Source: Heliobacterium mobile
GTDB taxonomy: Bacteria > Bacillota > Desulfitobacteriia > Heliobacteriales > Heliobacteriaceae
DNA length: 64,000 bases
Direction of reading: 5' to 3'
Assembly: GCF_009720735.1 (NCBI RefSeq)
Contig: NZ_WNKU01000015.1
Coordinates: 1 to 64,000, forward strand
Shown: positions 1 through 7,973 of the stretch, in pieces
Layout of the letters: the number at the start of each line of letters is the position of its first letter
Position numbering within the stretch: the first letter of the stretch is position 1
Program-made: the position numbers and the translations under genes
Notes under the pieces: model-generated
Database searches by the model: none
What the model was told of the DNA's origin: nothing
The model's input: only the letters and a program-made list of their open reading frames with translations

Positions 1-64
1 CATGTGTACGTCCTCCCTAAAGGCTTTTTATAATTATAATCCTTTAGGTCCTGCGTCAACTAGC

Positions 65-184
65 CTAACACAGGGGGATCACATACTGACGATAGTCAAT
101 ACCTTTCTCCTCGCACCAGGCCTTGGCGGTCAACCCGCTGGCTCTGCATTCGGCCACAAGCGCTTGTTTTTCGCGCCTCGTCAA
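65..184 (-). pseudogene. Truncated IS66 TnpA-like protein (39 aa)
   Basis: A TTG start lies 9 nt after a GGAGG site and opens a 39-residue frame. It carries the IS66 accessory-protein signature ECRASGLTAKAWCEEKG with a following Tyr-Arg. Full TnpA proteins of this family are usually around 100 aa, so this one has lost its C-terminal part and stops soon after the HTH-like segment. It is probably non-functional. Confidence 0.6.
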
Positions 185-277
185 AGTAAATAACCTCCAT
201 TCGACTGTTCTGTCTCATGGAGGTATTGTCGCATGTTTGGTTCAGCGTGACCATGCGCCGGTTTATTGAGCGCTTAC
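65..277 (-). mobile_element. IS66-family element remnant (one end)
   Basis: One terminus of an IS66-type insertion sequence. On the minus strand the end begins GTAAGCGCTCAATAAACC at position 277, which resembles IS66-family terminal repeats as I remember them. It is followed about 90 bp later by a TnpA-like reading frame. No tnpB or tnpC follows before the window edge, so only an end survives. The terminus abuts a methyltransferase 5' fragment exactly, suggesting insertion into that gene. No target duplication can be checked because the other end is missing. Confidence 0.6.
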
Positions 278-316
278 GATGCGGTTAACTGATATTTCAC
301 CGATGTTTACTGTCAT
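278..316 (-). pseudogene. 5' fragment of a DNA methyltransferase gene
   Basis: Thirteen codons from ATG at 316 read MTVNIGEISVNRI and match the first 13 codons of the intact methyltransferase at 62897..63571 (MTANLGELTLDTI). The substitutions are conservative and the same GGTGG ribosome binding site is present. Homology ends where the IS66 terminus begins. This is the left half of a former second copy. Confidence 0.6.
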
Positions 317-411
317 TGAGCCACCGTCCTTGAAAAAAATAAAGCAGTCCAACCACGATGGGCTAAACTGCCTGTCTATTCAATAGGTGGGCTGTGGGTG
401 GTGGGGTACAA
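295..411. repeat. Direct repeat, left copy (about 115 bp)
   Basis: Nearly identical to 63551..63665 in the same orientation. It contains a methyltransferase start, a minus-strand terminator and the last codons of a sensor kinase. Here the kinase is whole and the methyltransferase is broken. At the right copy it is the reverse. Confidence 0.85.
332..373 (-). terminator. Terminator of the agr-like operon
   Basis: On the minus strand a GCAGTTTAGCC / GGTTGGACTGC stem is followed by TTTATTTTTTT. It starts 3 bp after the kinase stop codon and ends the agrB-agrD-kinase transcript. Confidence 0.8.
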
Positions 412-1326
412 TCGTTTTCTCACGGTTTGTGGTATCGGTATGTAAACTGTGAACGATGTAGTCACATTATTGCTTTCAACAACTATTTTCCCATTATATT
501 TTTCAACAATTGATTTGATTATAGATAATCCAATTCCATGTCCTTTTTCATTTTTTGTCGTAAATCCTGTTTCAAACAATCTTTCTTTAATAATTGGGGG
601 AATTTCGGCACCATTATTGCTTACTTTAATAAATAAAGCATCATCATCTGAGTCAACTATGATTTCAACAAGTTTTTCTTCTTCATCTTTTTTATTTACT
701 GCTTCTAAAGCGTTTTGAATTAAGTTACCTATCAAGCTGACAGCCTCATGTGTATTAAGAGGTAATCTGTCTAAGTTATCTTTTATATCAAGCTTGAAAC
801 ACGTTCCCTCTCCCAATACTGTAGTCATCTTATTTAAGATAATTGCCGCCACCTCTAAACGGGCAATGTTATCAATTTTTAGCCCTTGACGTAGGCGAAT
901 GTTGTAATTGTTAATATAGTCTAAAGCAAGTTCTGGATGATTTATTTGAATATACCCGAAAATAACTTGTAAATGATTTAAGAACTCATGTTGCACCGAG
1001 TGATGATGTTCTAGAAGCAATTTAGATCCTTCAACAATTCTTTTGAGCTCGATATTTTGCGACAAAATTATATATATATCTTTTAATCTAATCAATAGCG
1101 AAAGCACCAAAATCAAGAACACTAATATAATTGAGATTCCATAGTCTTTTATATATAGAACATTGGTGTTTTCACCTAAAGTTAGGCCTCCATTTGTAAA
1201 TAGACTGTAATAAAGTATAATTGAACAAATTAAAGTAATTAAAGCAACAAGCAATATAACAATTTGCAGGACCTTTTCAGACGAGTCTTTTTCCTTAACC
1301 TCACTATGTGTATTTTCTAATAACAT
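376..1326 (-). CDS. AgrC-like sensor histidine kinase, two TM segments, Spo0B-type H-box
   Basis: A 316-aa membrane kinase likely to sense the cyclic peptide made by the upstream agrD/agrB genes. Two hydrophobic segments (about 21-41 and 61-82) precede a DcuS/Spo0B-type phosphoacceptor helix with HEFLNHLQVI (His113). The GHKL ATPase has its N-box at NLIQNALEAV (201-210) and G-box GHGIGLSII (262-270). Usual AgrC proteins have a six- or seven-TM sensor; here only two are present, and the start overlaps the preceding five-TM gene by 23 bp, so the two may form one receptor. No response regulator gene follows. ATG start with GGGGG 8 nt upstream. AT-rich. Confidence 0.8.
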   Translation of the reverse strand: MLLENTHSEVKEKDSSEKVLQIVILLVALITLICSIILYYSLFTNGGLTLGENTNVLYIKDYGISIILVFLILVLSLLIRLKDIYIILSQNIELKRIVEGSKLLLEHHHSVQHEFLNHLQVIFGYIQINHPELALDYINNYNIRLRQGLKIDNIARLEVAAIILNKMTTVLGEGTCFKLDIKDNLDRLPLNTHEAVSLIGNLIQNALEAVNKKDEEEKLVEIIVDSDDDALFIKVSNNGAEIPPIIKERLFETGFTTKNEKGHGIGLSIIKSIVEKYNGKIVVESNNVTTSFTVYIPIPQTVRKRLYPTTHSPPIE

Positions 1327-1759
1327 TTTTAACCCCCAAACCGATTGTAATTAAACAACAACCGATTATCCAACCCCCGGATATATGTAATACAGGTTGT
1401 GAAAGTATTATAGTAAGACTGCCAAAAGTTTTCGCTAACAATGGGACTATAATACTTTCTATTCCAATTAATAATGTAAAGCCAATTAAAATTGAGTTTA
1501 TAACAGTTATACGTTCCATATTCAACAATGTAATCCCAAGTATTATGTGTACTAATAAGATAGGTAATACATGATAACCAAAACCGTAGTTTATTATTAT
1601 ATAATTTCTTATCATCCACTCAGCAATTCCCGTTATGATAGAAAATGAAGCAAATCTTTTCCAATTAATAATGTCTTTATTAAGTACACTTAACCCGGTA
1701 AATAGTAGGATGCCTGGTTCAAAAATCAGATAGAGAAACAGCACCCACAAACTGCGCAT
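1304..1759 (-). CDS. Small integral membrane protein of the agr-like cassette
   Basis: A 151-aa, very hydrophobic protein with roughly five predicted membrane segments and almost no soluble part. It lies 11 bp after agrD and overlaps the kinase start by 23 bp, so it is translated from the same message and probably coupled to the kinase. I recognise no named family. By size and position it could supply the N-terminal sensor helices that the adjacent kinase lacks (5 + 2 = 7 TM, the AgrC count); this is inference. ATG start with AGGTG 7 nt upstream. Confidence 0.6.
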   Translation of the reverse strand: MRSLWVLFLYLIFEPGILLFTGLSVLNKDIINWKRFASFSIITGIAEWMIRNYIIINYGFGYHVLPILLVHIILGITLLNMERITVINSILIGFTLLIGIESIIVPLLAKTFGSLTIILSQPVLHISGGWIIGCCLITIGLGVKNVIRKYT

Positions 1760-1770
1760 ATCTGTTCACC

Positions 1771-1899
1771 TTATTCTATTTTTTTTAAGCAATTAGGTGT
1801 CTCTGGCATATATCCAAAGGTATTACAGGCAGAAGCACTTCCTATACTCGCCAAAAATACTAAAACCGTTCCTAATATCTGAAGGATTCTCCACTTCAC
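1771..1899 (-). CDS. agrD: AgrD-type cyclic autoinducer peptide precursor (42 aa)
   Basis: A 42-residue precursor too short for ordinary gene calling. It has an amphipathic/hydrophobic leader (VKWRILQILG then LVFLASIGSASA), a Cys at 25 (segment ACNTFGYM) and the conserved acidic PETP tail ending CLKKIE. This is the layout of AgrD peptides: AgrB removes the tail and closes a thiolactone on the Cys. The GTG start is fixed by an in-frame stop directly before it and by an AAAGGGGGTGG ribosome binding site 7 nt upstream. It lies between agrB and the membrane/kinase pair, as in other agr cassettes. The exact mature ring cannot be read from sequence. Confidence 0.85.
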   Translation of the reverse strand: MKWRILQILGTVLVFLASIGSASACNTFGYMPETPNCLKKIE

Positions 1900-1938
1900 T
1901 CATATCCACCCCCTTTATCAACAAGATTTTGGGAACAT

Positions 1939-2571
1939 TTATGTGCAGGGGGTGCTGTTCTTTAGTAATATAACGTTATCAATAATTCTATCAATTAAAG
2001 AGTTTATTCTGAAAGCTATCTTTGTCATAGTATAACATTGCCAAATAAGGCCTATACATCCTGCAACAGCAATTGAATTGTATTCTAAGACAATAGCAAA
2101 AGCTAATAACATAATTACAAAAAGGAATGATATAAAAGATATTTTTTTGAATTTTACTTTATCGGTTTGGCTTATTGGTCTAGTTACTGCTTCAGTTGGA
2201 GCATACAAAAAAATTATAAAACCGGTAGATATCAATGTAACTATCCAAACGACCCAAGGGTCAATATTTGATAAGTAATTGCCGACAATGTAAGCCAATA
2301 GTATTTGCACTAGTGATGACATTATAACGCAAGTTTCTATTTTTTTGTGGTGTGCTCCGCCAGCAGTAATTCTAACAAGCGCTGAACAAACAGAGGAAAT
2401 TAAAGCAAGTTCAAAGACACCGAGCAACAATGTAACGGTGCTAATAATAAAGAAAGTAATTAACGATGTACACCAAAATCGTAATGCATAAAGATAAGTT
2501 TCATATGTTTCTTGTGTTCCATTTACCGATTTTGACAAATATCTTGAGATATCTTGGAAATATTTATCCAT
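1939..2571 (-). CDS. agrB: AgrB-like accessory gene regulator (peptide-processing protease)
   Basis: A 210-aa multi-spanning membrane cysteine protease that cleaves and cyclises the AgrD precursor. The AgrB catalytic pair is visible: His74 in GGAHHKK and Cys81 seven residues later, the same spacing as His77/Cys84 of Staphylococcus aureus AgrB. The RITAGGAHH context is typical of the family and several TM helices follow. ATG start behind GGAGGAG. First gene of a leftward operon agrB-agrD-membrane protein-kinase. Confidence 0.9.
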   Translation of the reverse strand: MDKYFQDISRYLSKSVNGTQETYETYLYALRFWCTSLITFFIISTVTLLLGVFELALISSVCSALVRITAGGAHHKKIETCVIMSSLVQILLAYIVGNYLSNIDPWVVWIVTLISTGFIIFLYAPTEAVTRPISQTDKVKFKKISFISFLFVIMLLAFAIVLEYNSIAVAGCIGLIWQCYTMTKIAFRINSLIDRIIDNVILLKNSTPCT

Positions 2572-2735
2572 GGTTTCTCCTCCGTATATGCAGAAGTGTC
2601 ACAGTTAATATTATAAAACCCAAAGAATAAGAATAATGTCGAAACTTGTAATTTGATACTAATTTTTTTACATTAATGTCTGTGATAGTTGAAATTTACC
2701 ACTTATCCCACGAAAAACTCATCTTCTATGTAAAC

Positions 2736-2775
2736 GCAAAAAAAACGACCTCGCCAGTGGTGGCGAAAGTCGCTG
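2736..2775 (-). terminator. Terminator after the 76-aa gene
   Basis: On the minus strand GCGACTTTCGCCACC / GGCGAGGTCGT forms a stem followed by eight T residues. It follows the stop at 2779 directly. Confidence 0.75.
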
Positions 2776-2778
2776 CGT

Positions 2779-3009
2779 TTATTGAAGTTGGTTATCCATC
2801 ATCTGGACGTCGGCCAGGGTTTCAGTCAAGTCTTCTAACTCTAACCTTTTTTCGTCAAGGAGAATTATGACCTCATCGGGAACGGATAAGCCTGATGCGT
2901 TAGCCTGAGCAATAAATTGCGTTAGCTCATTTACTGTCTTTTTTCGATCATTGGCGAAGTGTTTAACGATTGCGACTGGATCACGGTTTAAACCGATTTC
3001 ACCTTCCAT
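2779..3009 (-). CDS. Small hypothetical protein (76 aa)
   Basis: A charged, mostly helical protein without membrane segments or cysteines, ending DVQMMDNQLQ. I do not recognise the family. The ATG at 3009 was chosen because AGAGGTG lies 7 nt upstream; GTG/ATG codons up to 3018 are alternatives. It has its own terminator and so is a stand-alone gene upstream of the agr operon. Confidence 0.5.
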   Translation of the reverse strand: MEGEIGLNRDPVAIVKHFANDRKKTVNELTQFIAQANASGLSVPDEVIILLDEKRLELEDLTETLADVQMMDNQLQ

Positions 3010-3077
3010 TTGCATCACCTCTGAAGTCTATAGTGCCCTGTATTCAAAAATCTTTACGGGATCCCTCATTAAATACA

Positions 3078-3110
3078 AACGACCCCGCCAATAACGGCGA
3101 GATCGCTAGG
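3078..3110 (-). terminator. Rho-independent terminator
   Basis: On the minus strand CGATCTCGCC / GGCGGGGTCG is followed by TTTGTATTT. It sits just downstream of the weak 38-aa frame and the alternative Tyr-rich frame. Confidence 0.55.
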
Positions 3111-3131
3111 AGGTCATTCATAGTCTATACC

Positions 3132-3248
3132 CTAAATGGCCACGGAAGTTTGGTACACGGTAAGGACTTGTATTATAAGTTTTGTAATTGTTCTTACGGT
3201 AGCTAACGCCTTGGGAAAACGAACGGAATCGTTGATAATGCTAAGCAT
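3132..3248 (-). CDS. Possible 38-aa protein (doubtful frame)
   Basis: ATG at 3248 has GGGGTG five bases upstream and opens a 38-residue hydrophobic frame (start MLSIINDSVRFPK). A second overlapping frame ending at 3118 is rich in Tyr, Asn and Arg (YKTYNTSPYRVPNFRGH) and looks more protein-like, but has no start codon. The terminator just downstream suggests that something is transcribed. Either the first frame is real or a coat-type gene is frameshifted. Confidence 0.25.
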   Translation of the reverse strand: MLSIINDSVRFPKALATVRTITKLIIQVLTVYQTSVAI

Positions 3249-3378
3249 CGTTACACCCCGAGTTATCTTATGAGGGATCCGATATCCTTGTTAACGCTTC
3301 TAGTCAAAGAATAAATTCTCTCTGTATGTTAGATACTAAAAAAATCTAACTAGTCTAAAATAATAATAAGGAAAAGTT

Positions 3379-4272
3379 ATGGTAATGACGAAACATAATT
3401 TTGGCGTTCAAAATACAACTAATAAAGACTTCTCCATCGAGAATGCTTCTGAAACTGCTTATTTGATGGCTTATTTCCGAGGAAAAGAAAGTCGGCGACA
3501 TGATGCCCTTTTCTGTGATCCCTATGCTGAACTCCTAGCCGGTGGTCGCGGAGAGTATCTTGCTAAAAGTTCGCCCTACGATAAACACGGTTCATTATCC
3601 GTATCAGTTCGGACGTGTATTCTTGATGAAATAATTCTTCGTTTGATCAAGGAATATGAGGTAGACACTGTACTTAACTTAGGAGCAGGATTAGATACAC
3701 GTCCCTACCGACTGAATCTACCAGCTATCTTCCGTTGGATAGAAGTTGACCTACCAGATATTCTCGTGTATAAAGAAGAAAAACTAGCCGGGGTAAAACC
3801 TGTCTGTGAACTTTATACGGTAAGAACGGATTTATCGAATGACTCTGCAGCAAAAAGTCTTTTTTCTGAAGTTGGCTTAGGGAACAAAAAAGTACTCGTT
3901 CTCAGTGAAAGCCTACTAACATCTTTATCTGAAGAAAATGTGAGGACCTTGGCCGAAAGTCTACACCAACAAACCAATTTTGCTTGGTGGCTTATGGACC
4001 TAATGACACCAGCTTTGTCCAGACTGATTTTCCAATCGAAGGTTGATGACGTCTCAAGATTTCATTTTGAACCGGAAGAAGGACCTGCCTTTTTCGCCAC
4101 TCTTGGTTGGGAGGTTGCTGAAATACGTTCAATGGTTAAGGAAGCCCATCGGCTACAGCGGGAAACCACCGCAGCATGGCTATCGCAACTGTTAATGGCA
4201 TTGGTTCCAATACCGAAGAAAAAACTGTATCGCAAGTTTGACAGTTACGTTGTTCTGCTAGCTCGGGTGTAA
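3379..4272 (+). CDS. Class I SAM-dependent methyltransferase, LCM/TcmP type
   Basis: A 297-aa soluble methyltransferase of the leucine carboxyl methyltransferase / polyketide O-methyltransferase group. The SAM-binding loop LNLGAGLDTRPYRL (99-112) is characteristic, followed by the acidic strand end WIEVDLPDI and a later VLSESLL segment. The substrate is not predictable. It stands alone, with an AT-rich leader and AAGGAAAAG ribosome binding site; an alternative ATG lies 6 bp downstream. No biosynthetic cluster surrounds it. Confidence 0.8.
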   Translation: MVMTKHNFGVQNTTNKDFSIENASETAYLMAYFRGKESRRHDALFCDPYAELLAGGRGEYLAKSSPYDKHGSLSVSVRTCILDEIILRLIKEYEVDTVLNLGAGLDTRPYRLNLPAIFRWIEVDLPDILVYKEEKLAGVKPVCELYTVRTDLSNDSAAKSLFSEVGLGNKKVLVLSESLLTSLSEENVRTLAESLHQQTNFAWWLMDLMTPALSRLIFQSKVDDVSRFHFEPEEGPAFFATLGWEVAEIRSMVKEAHRLQRETTAAWLSQLLMALVPIPKKKLYRKFDSYVVLLARV

Positions 4273-4608
4273 ACTGAAGCCTTTTCTTCGATTATATTTG
4301 TATTATCTAGAATATTTTTTTCGAGGTGGGCTAGTTGTGTAAAAATAATAAATATAACAAAACAGGTTAAGATTTGACGATTCTAAAACTTATCAATAAC
4401 CACTAAAACCGCCCCTTCTCGTTTCTCCCTGCATTATCTTAACACGAATAGTATAAACTAAAAAAGCGACCTCTCCGTTACTAGTAAGATCTCTTTCAAA
4501 GGTTTAATGCCTGATGAAGATTTCGAAGCGTCTATGATGCGTCCAAGATAAGATTAAGCAGTGACTTTTATTCATTTATAGAAAGGACCGCTCGAACGTT
4601 AAAATCTA

Positions 4609-5961
4609 TTACCAGACTCTTTCTAGTTGAGTTAATTCTTGAATATACCCTATAACAGAAATCGGTGACATCAGCATTTGATAAAACAAAATAAATATAA
4701 CATAACCAAGTTTATTTTTTCTAATACGTAAGTTCAATTTCCTAAATATTAACCTCTGGTAAATATAAAGAATTTGATAAGAAAGAAGTGTTAGGGGGAT
4801 AACAAATAGAGTTGTCGGACCTACAATCCAGTAGTATCCATAAAAAGCGAGTACCAATCCGGGTATCCAAACAAACGTAAAAACGAAATCTGTAAATGGC
4901 ATAACTAAATTCACGCCTGTAAGATACTTAGTGAACATTCGCGGTTGGTGCCATGGTTTTGTTTTTTTTAGGGCTTCTATCATTCCACGAGCCCAACGGG
5001 AGCGTTGACGTGCAAAATGTTTCAGATTGATAGGAACTTCTGTAAATGCAACTGCAAGAGGCTCAAAATATACTTTCCAACCTTTTTTCAGAAGATTCCA
5101 GGTTAAAACAATATCTTCTCCAATAGCGTTGGGCCAACCACCAACCTCTTTCAGACAGTTCGTTTTATAGAGGCTATAGGCACCCTGGGCAACTAATGTA
5201 CCTTGATATAGTCCCTGCATGCGTTTAATCGAGGCAATACCTAGAAAATAGTCCCACTCTTGAACCTTAGCAAGTAGATTTTTCCGGCTATTTCGAACGA
5301 GAACAGAACCAGCTACCGCACATACTTCTTTGGGGGAACTTTCTATTCGAGCGACTAAATAGCGTACCGCAGATTCATGCAACAGTGTGTCGGCATCTAA
5401 TGTCATCATAACTTCAGTTTTAACTTCTTTTAAACCGCAGTTAAGAGCGTTGAACTTACCTGGTCTACCCTCGTGTAGAACGAGAAGATCCAAATTCAAC
5501 TCTTCACTCGCCTCGATTGCTTTTTCTCGGGTTTCATCGACGGAGTTATTATCAATAAGAATGACTTTTATTTTCCCCGTATAATCTTGTCTTGCAATGT
5601 AGCTCAGTGTACTTTTAATGTTTTCTGCTTCATTCCGTGCCGCGATTAATATCGTAACATCAGTAATTGGATATTCGTTCTTACACTTCGGTTGTTTATC
5701 GAGTAACAAACTTACCACCATGAACGTGTTAAGATAACCTGGAACAAAAGCAATTCCTGAAATAACAAATATTGCGATGGGTAATGTAACATTCTTTGAT
5801 AAATCTATTACCCACGGTATAGAAATATAGATAGATAATAACGTCCAAAGAATTGCGATGACATGACCAAAAACGAACTTCGTAGATATTTGAATGTAAC
5901 GAGGGAAAGGATTTATGCTAAATTGTAACAATTCTTTTATATTCGTGTTAATGACAAGCAC
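4609..5961 (-). CDS. Processive family-2 glycosyltransferase (PgaC/IcaA/HAS-like)
   Basis: A 450-aa membrane enzyme that likely polymerises a surface polysaccharide from nucleotide sugars. Two N-terminal TM helices (about 30-55 and 60-85) precede a GT-A domain: AARNEAENI (107-115), DxD at DAD (189-191), GED acceptor motif (281-283) and processive QRSRW (319-323). Three or so C-terminal TM helices follow. The order is that of N-acetylglucosamine or hyaluronan synthases. No deacetylase or export partner is adjacent, so the polymer is unknown. GTG start with AGAGAGG close upstream. Confidence 0.85.
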   Translation of the reverse strand: MLVINTNIKELLQFSINPFPRYIQISTKFVFGHVIAILWTLLSIYISIPWVIDLSKNVTLPIAIFVISGIAFVPGYLNTFMVVSLLLDKQPKCKNEYPITDVTILIAARNEAENIKSTLSYIARQDYTGKIKVILIDNNSVDETREKAIEASEELNLDLLVLHEGRPGKFNALNCGLKEVKTEVMMTLDADTLLHESAVRYLVARIESSPKEVCAVAGSVLVRNSRKNLLAKVQEWDYFLGIASIKRMQGLYQGTLVAQGAYSLYKTNCLKEVGGWPNAIGEDIVLTWNLLKKGWKVYFEPLAVAFTEVPINLKHFARQRSRWARGMIEALKKTKPWHQPRMFTKYLTGVNLVMPFTDFVFTFVWIPGLVLAFYGYYWIVGPTTLFVIPLTLLSYQILYIYQRLIFRKLNLRIRKNKLGYVIFILFYQMLMSPISVIGYIQELTQLERVW

Positions 5962-6096
5962 TCACCTCTCTATTCCTATATAGTAATTCGACTAATTGTT
6001 AATGGTCTTAGCCGTACTAAATACTAAATTCGTTGTAATCTTACCCCTAAGGTATTAAAATTTAGAAAATTGTGTACTACTCACTAAGATTCCATT

Positions 6097-6126
6097 AAAA
6101 AAGCAGCCCCAAGTGTTCGGGCTGCA
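6097..6126 (-). terminator. Terminator
   Basis: On the minus strand GCAGCCC gaacacttg GGGCTGC is followed by TTTTTT, just after the 69-aa gene. Confidence 0.85.
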
Positions 6127-6135
6127 TAATCAGAT

Positions 6136-6345
6136 CTAGCATATTTGATGTCTTCTACGCCTTTTTACGGAATAAATAACCATAATTAGCTTTTTAAGAT
6201 TTCTGTGTCCTTGCTTGTCTCTAAGTATAGCTTCGAGATAGAGCAACTCTAAAACATCATCTGGAATCCTGTTTAGAACATCCACCAACTCTTCACGGTT
6301 TAGTTTCGTTAGCTCTGTAGTTTTTTTGCTAAGCAAGGGGTTCAC
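6136..6345 (-). CDS. Small hypothetical protein (69 aa)
   Basis: A 69-aa charged protein with a helical centre (REELVDVLNRIPDDVLELLYLE) and a basic tail (KRRRRHQIC). No family recognised. The GTG start at 6345 is the longest; an in-frame TTG four codons later has better spacing from AGGTG and may be the real one. It has its own terminator, supporting expression. Confidence 0.45.
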   Translation of the reverse strand: MNPLLSKKTTELTKLNREELVDVLNRIPDDVLELLYLEAILRDKQGHRNLKKLIMVIYSVKRRRRHQIC

Positions 6346-6536
6346 CTACTTGGGTATGTATTTTTGGATTCGAGGTAGCTATATAGTTATTCGATTATTC
6401 TTCGTATTTTAGGTAACTGTGCGTAAGGCATAAAAAATGCCCATCCTGGCCAGCCCTCCCAAAAGGGGAGAAAAGGAAAGCCGTAGGATAGGCGATATAA
6501 CGTCATTAATATCAAGCGGAAAGAGAGTTTGCTACA

Positions 6537-6712
6537 GAAAACGATTGATTTACTTAATTAATTCCCTCCACCCAACAAAACCGACCCTCCACATCCCCCC
6601 CCTACGCTCTCCAACGCAACCAACCATACCATTCATATCACAACGGGGGTCAAATCAGACGTAGGCCATTACAGCGGGTGTTGTGGTATGTGGGGAATTT
6701 TAGGTGATTTTT
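6537..6712. repeat. Dispersed intergenic repeat, copy A
   Basis: One of three related non-coding segments (others near 8590 and 9843). Shared blocks include the TTAATTaaTTCCctcCACCC region, CCCTCCACATC, CCAACGCAA, AACCATACCATT and GGGGGTCAAA. The 6400-6760 gap otherwise contains no convincing gene. Confidence 0.7.
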
Positions 6713-6765
6713 AGTAGGGTTTTACGGCCAAAAAGCGATGTTGGGTAGATAGTACGCAGCCGATA

Positions 6766-6800
6766 AAATGAAAAACAGCAGGCCGTTGGCCAGACTGCTT
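6766..6800 (-). terminator. Terminator of the 48-aa gene
   Basis: On the minus strand GCAGTCTGGCC / GGCCTGCTG is followed by TTTTTC, directly after the stop at 6808. Confidence 0.7.
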
Positions 6801-6807
6801 GATCTCG

Positions 6808-6954
6808 CTAGTCGAATAGTCTCTTATCACCCTCAACCGGCGAGGCCGCTGGAACTTTTCTCGTAAATTCAATATTCTTCTCGTTTATTAGAGACGTATT
6901 AAAGGCTTCTGCTACTTTACCGGGTATAGGAGTTGGTTCGTAATTATTGGGCAC
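6808..6954 (-). CDS. Small hypothetical protein (48 aa)
   Basis: A short gene with a strong AGGAGG site 7 nt before a GTG start and a terminator immediately downstream. The 48-aa product (start MPNNYEPTPIPGKVAEAF, end EGDKRLFD) is hydrophilic and lacks membrane segments. No family recognised. Signals at both ends make it a better gene than most small frames here. Confidence 0.6.
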   Translation of the reverse strand: MPNNYEPTPIPGKVAEAFNTSLINEKNIEFTRKVPAASPVEGDKRLFD

Positions 6955-7117
6955 TACCGTCACCTCCTGAGATTAGCGTATCCACTACGAGCACTTATTT
7001 TTGCAGAAATAGGTTTAATCTTTGGTTCAATTTCTACCACCGATGGATAATAAAGTACCGACCTTTAGAGTACAATACCTCATAGCTATGTCACGATGTA
7101 TGAGGAGGTACGTTTTT

Positions 7118-7414
7118 ATGTTTGAAGACAAACTGTTAATCTGTAAAGAATGCGGCTCTGAGTTTACCTTCTCAACCTCTGAACAAGAGGACTTTTCAGT
7201 TAAAGGGTATACGAATAGTCCGGGTCGCTGTGGAGCATGCCGGGAATCACGAAAGGCTCGTATCGGTAAGCAAGCATTGATTTCTCAAACGAGATATCCA
7301 TCTGTTTGTGCCGAGTGCGGTTCGCAAACGACAGTTCCGTTTAAACCCCTAGGACATAAACCTATATATTGTTGTAACTGTTACGGTTCGAAAAAAGCTG
7401 TAAACTTTAATTAA
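7118..7414 (+). CDS. Double zinc-ribbon protein (98 aa)
   Basis: Two CxxC pairs form a first zinc ribbon (CKECGSEF ... CGACRE) and two more form a second (CAECGSQ ... CCNCYGSKK). This is the CxxC-x17-CxxC layout common in small Bacillota proteins of unknown role. The ATG at 7118 was preferred over an upstream ATG because GAGGAGG lies 8-9 nt before it. A strong hairpin follows the stop. Likely soluble and nucleic-acid- or metal-binding. Confidence 0.75.
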   Translation: MFEDKLLICKECGSEFTFSTSEQEDFSVKGYTNSPGRCGACRESRKARIGKQALISQTRYPSVCAECGSQTTVPFKPLGHKPIYCCNCYGSKKAVNFN

Positions 7415-7429
7415 AATCCAAATAGACAA

Positions 7430-7606
7430 AAAATCGCCCGCCTTCACTAATACCTTTGTTGAGGAGGAAGAGATACAGTGACTACGGGCGATTGAGTTTT
7501 TACTATCCCGAGTATCCCTCAAAAAGATACGCTACCACAATCGCCCACCAGCAACGGACTCCCCTATGTAAGGGCGTAAATAGAAGAGTCCATGTAGATG
7601 GGCGAC
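7430..7606 (+). terminator. Two long consecutive hairpins after the zinc-ribbon gene
   Basis: First hairpin: AATCGCCCG (about 7430) pairs with CGGGCGATT before GAGTTTTTA (end 7503), a plausible terminator. Second: TCGCCCA plus GGACTC pair with GAGTCC plus TGGGCGA (7541-7605). Both share the ATCGCCC foot. No protein is convincing in 7415-7740. Confidence 0.6.
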
Positions 7607-7750
7607 TGCTTAATTTATTTTATTCGGTAAAAACCCAATCATTGTAACTTAAATTCAAATCAATATCCCTGTAACTTTTTCCAATTCTAAGTCTTTCCCT
7701 ATAAGGGCATGATAACCTTGCTTGGAATATTAACGAGGAGGATTAGCTTT

Positions 7751-7972
7751 TTGAGGAAATTAACGGAGAGCGAAATCTTATCCCTTAGAGAGATGCTTCA
7801 AATGGAAACCAATGCTTTGGTCCAATCAAGAGCATTACAGATGATGATTCAAGATGATGAGTTAAGAAGATTAAACGAGGCAGGTATTCTTCAAACTGAG
7901 GGAACAATCAAGTCGTTTCAACAGTTTATAAATGAGAATAACATTATTGAAGTCGGTGAGGTGAACAACTGA
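7751..7972 (+). CDS. CotF-family spore coat-like protein (73 aa)
   Basis: A small helical protein with the pattern of the short partner of CotF proteins (SLREMLQMETNAL ... EGTIKSFQQFI). Such proteins are made in the mother cell and deposited in the spore coat. The TTG at 7751 was chosen: GAGGAGG lies about 9 nt upstream and the length fits; an ATG at 7709 has no ribosome binding site. One base separates it from the next gene. Confidence 0.7.
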   Translation: MRKLTESEILSLREMLQMETNALVQSRALQMMIQDDELRRLNEAGILQTEGTIKSFQQFINENNIIEVGEVNN

Positions 7973-7973
7973 A

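Noticed and set aside
2-193. 63-aa plus-strand frame at the left edge
   Set aside because: It is antisense to the IS66 TnpA-like remnant, which has the better protein signature.
3118-3240. Tyr/Asn-rich minus-strand frame resembling a small coat protein
   Set aside because: No start codon before an in-frame stop; mentioned only as an alternative to the weak 38-aa frame.
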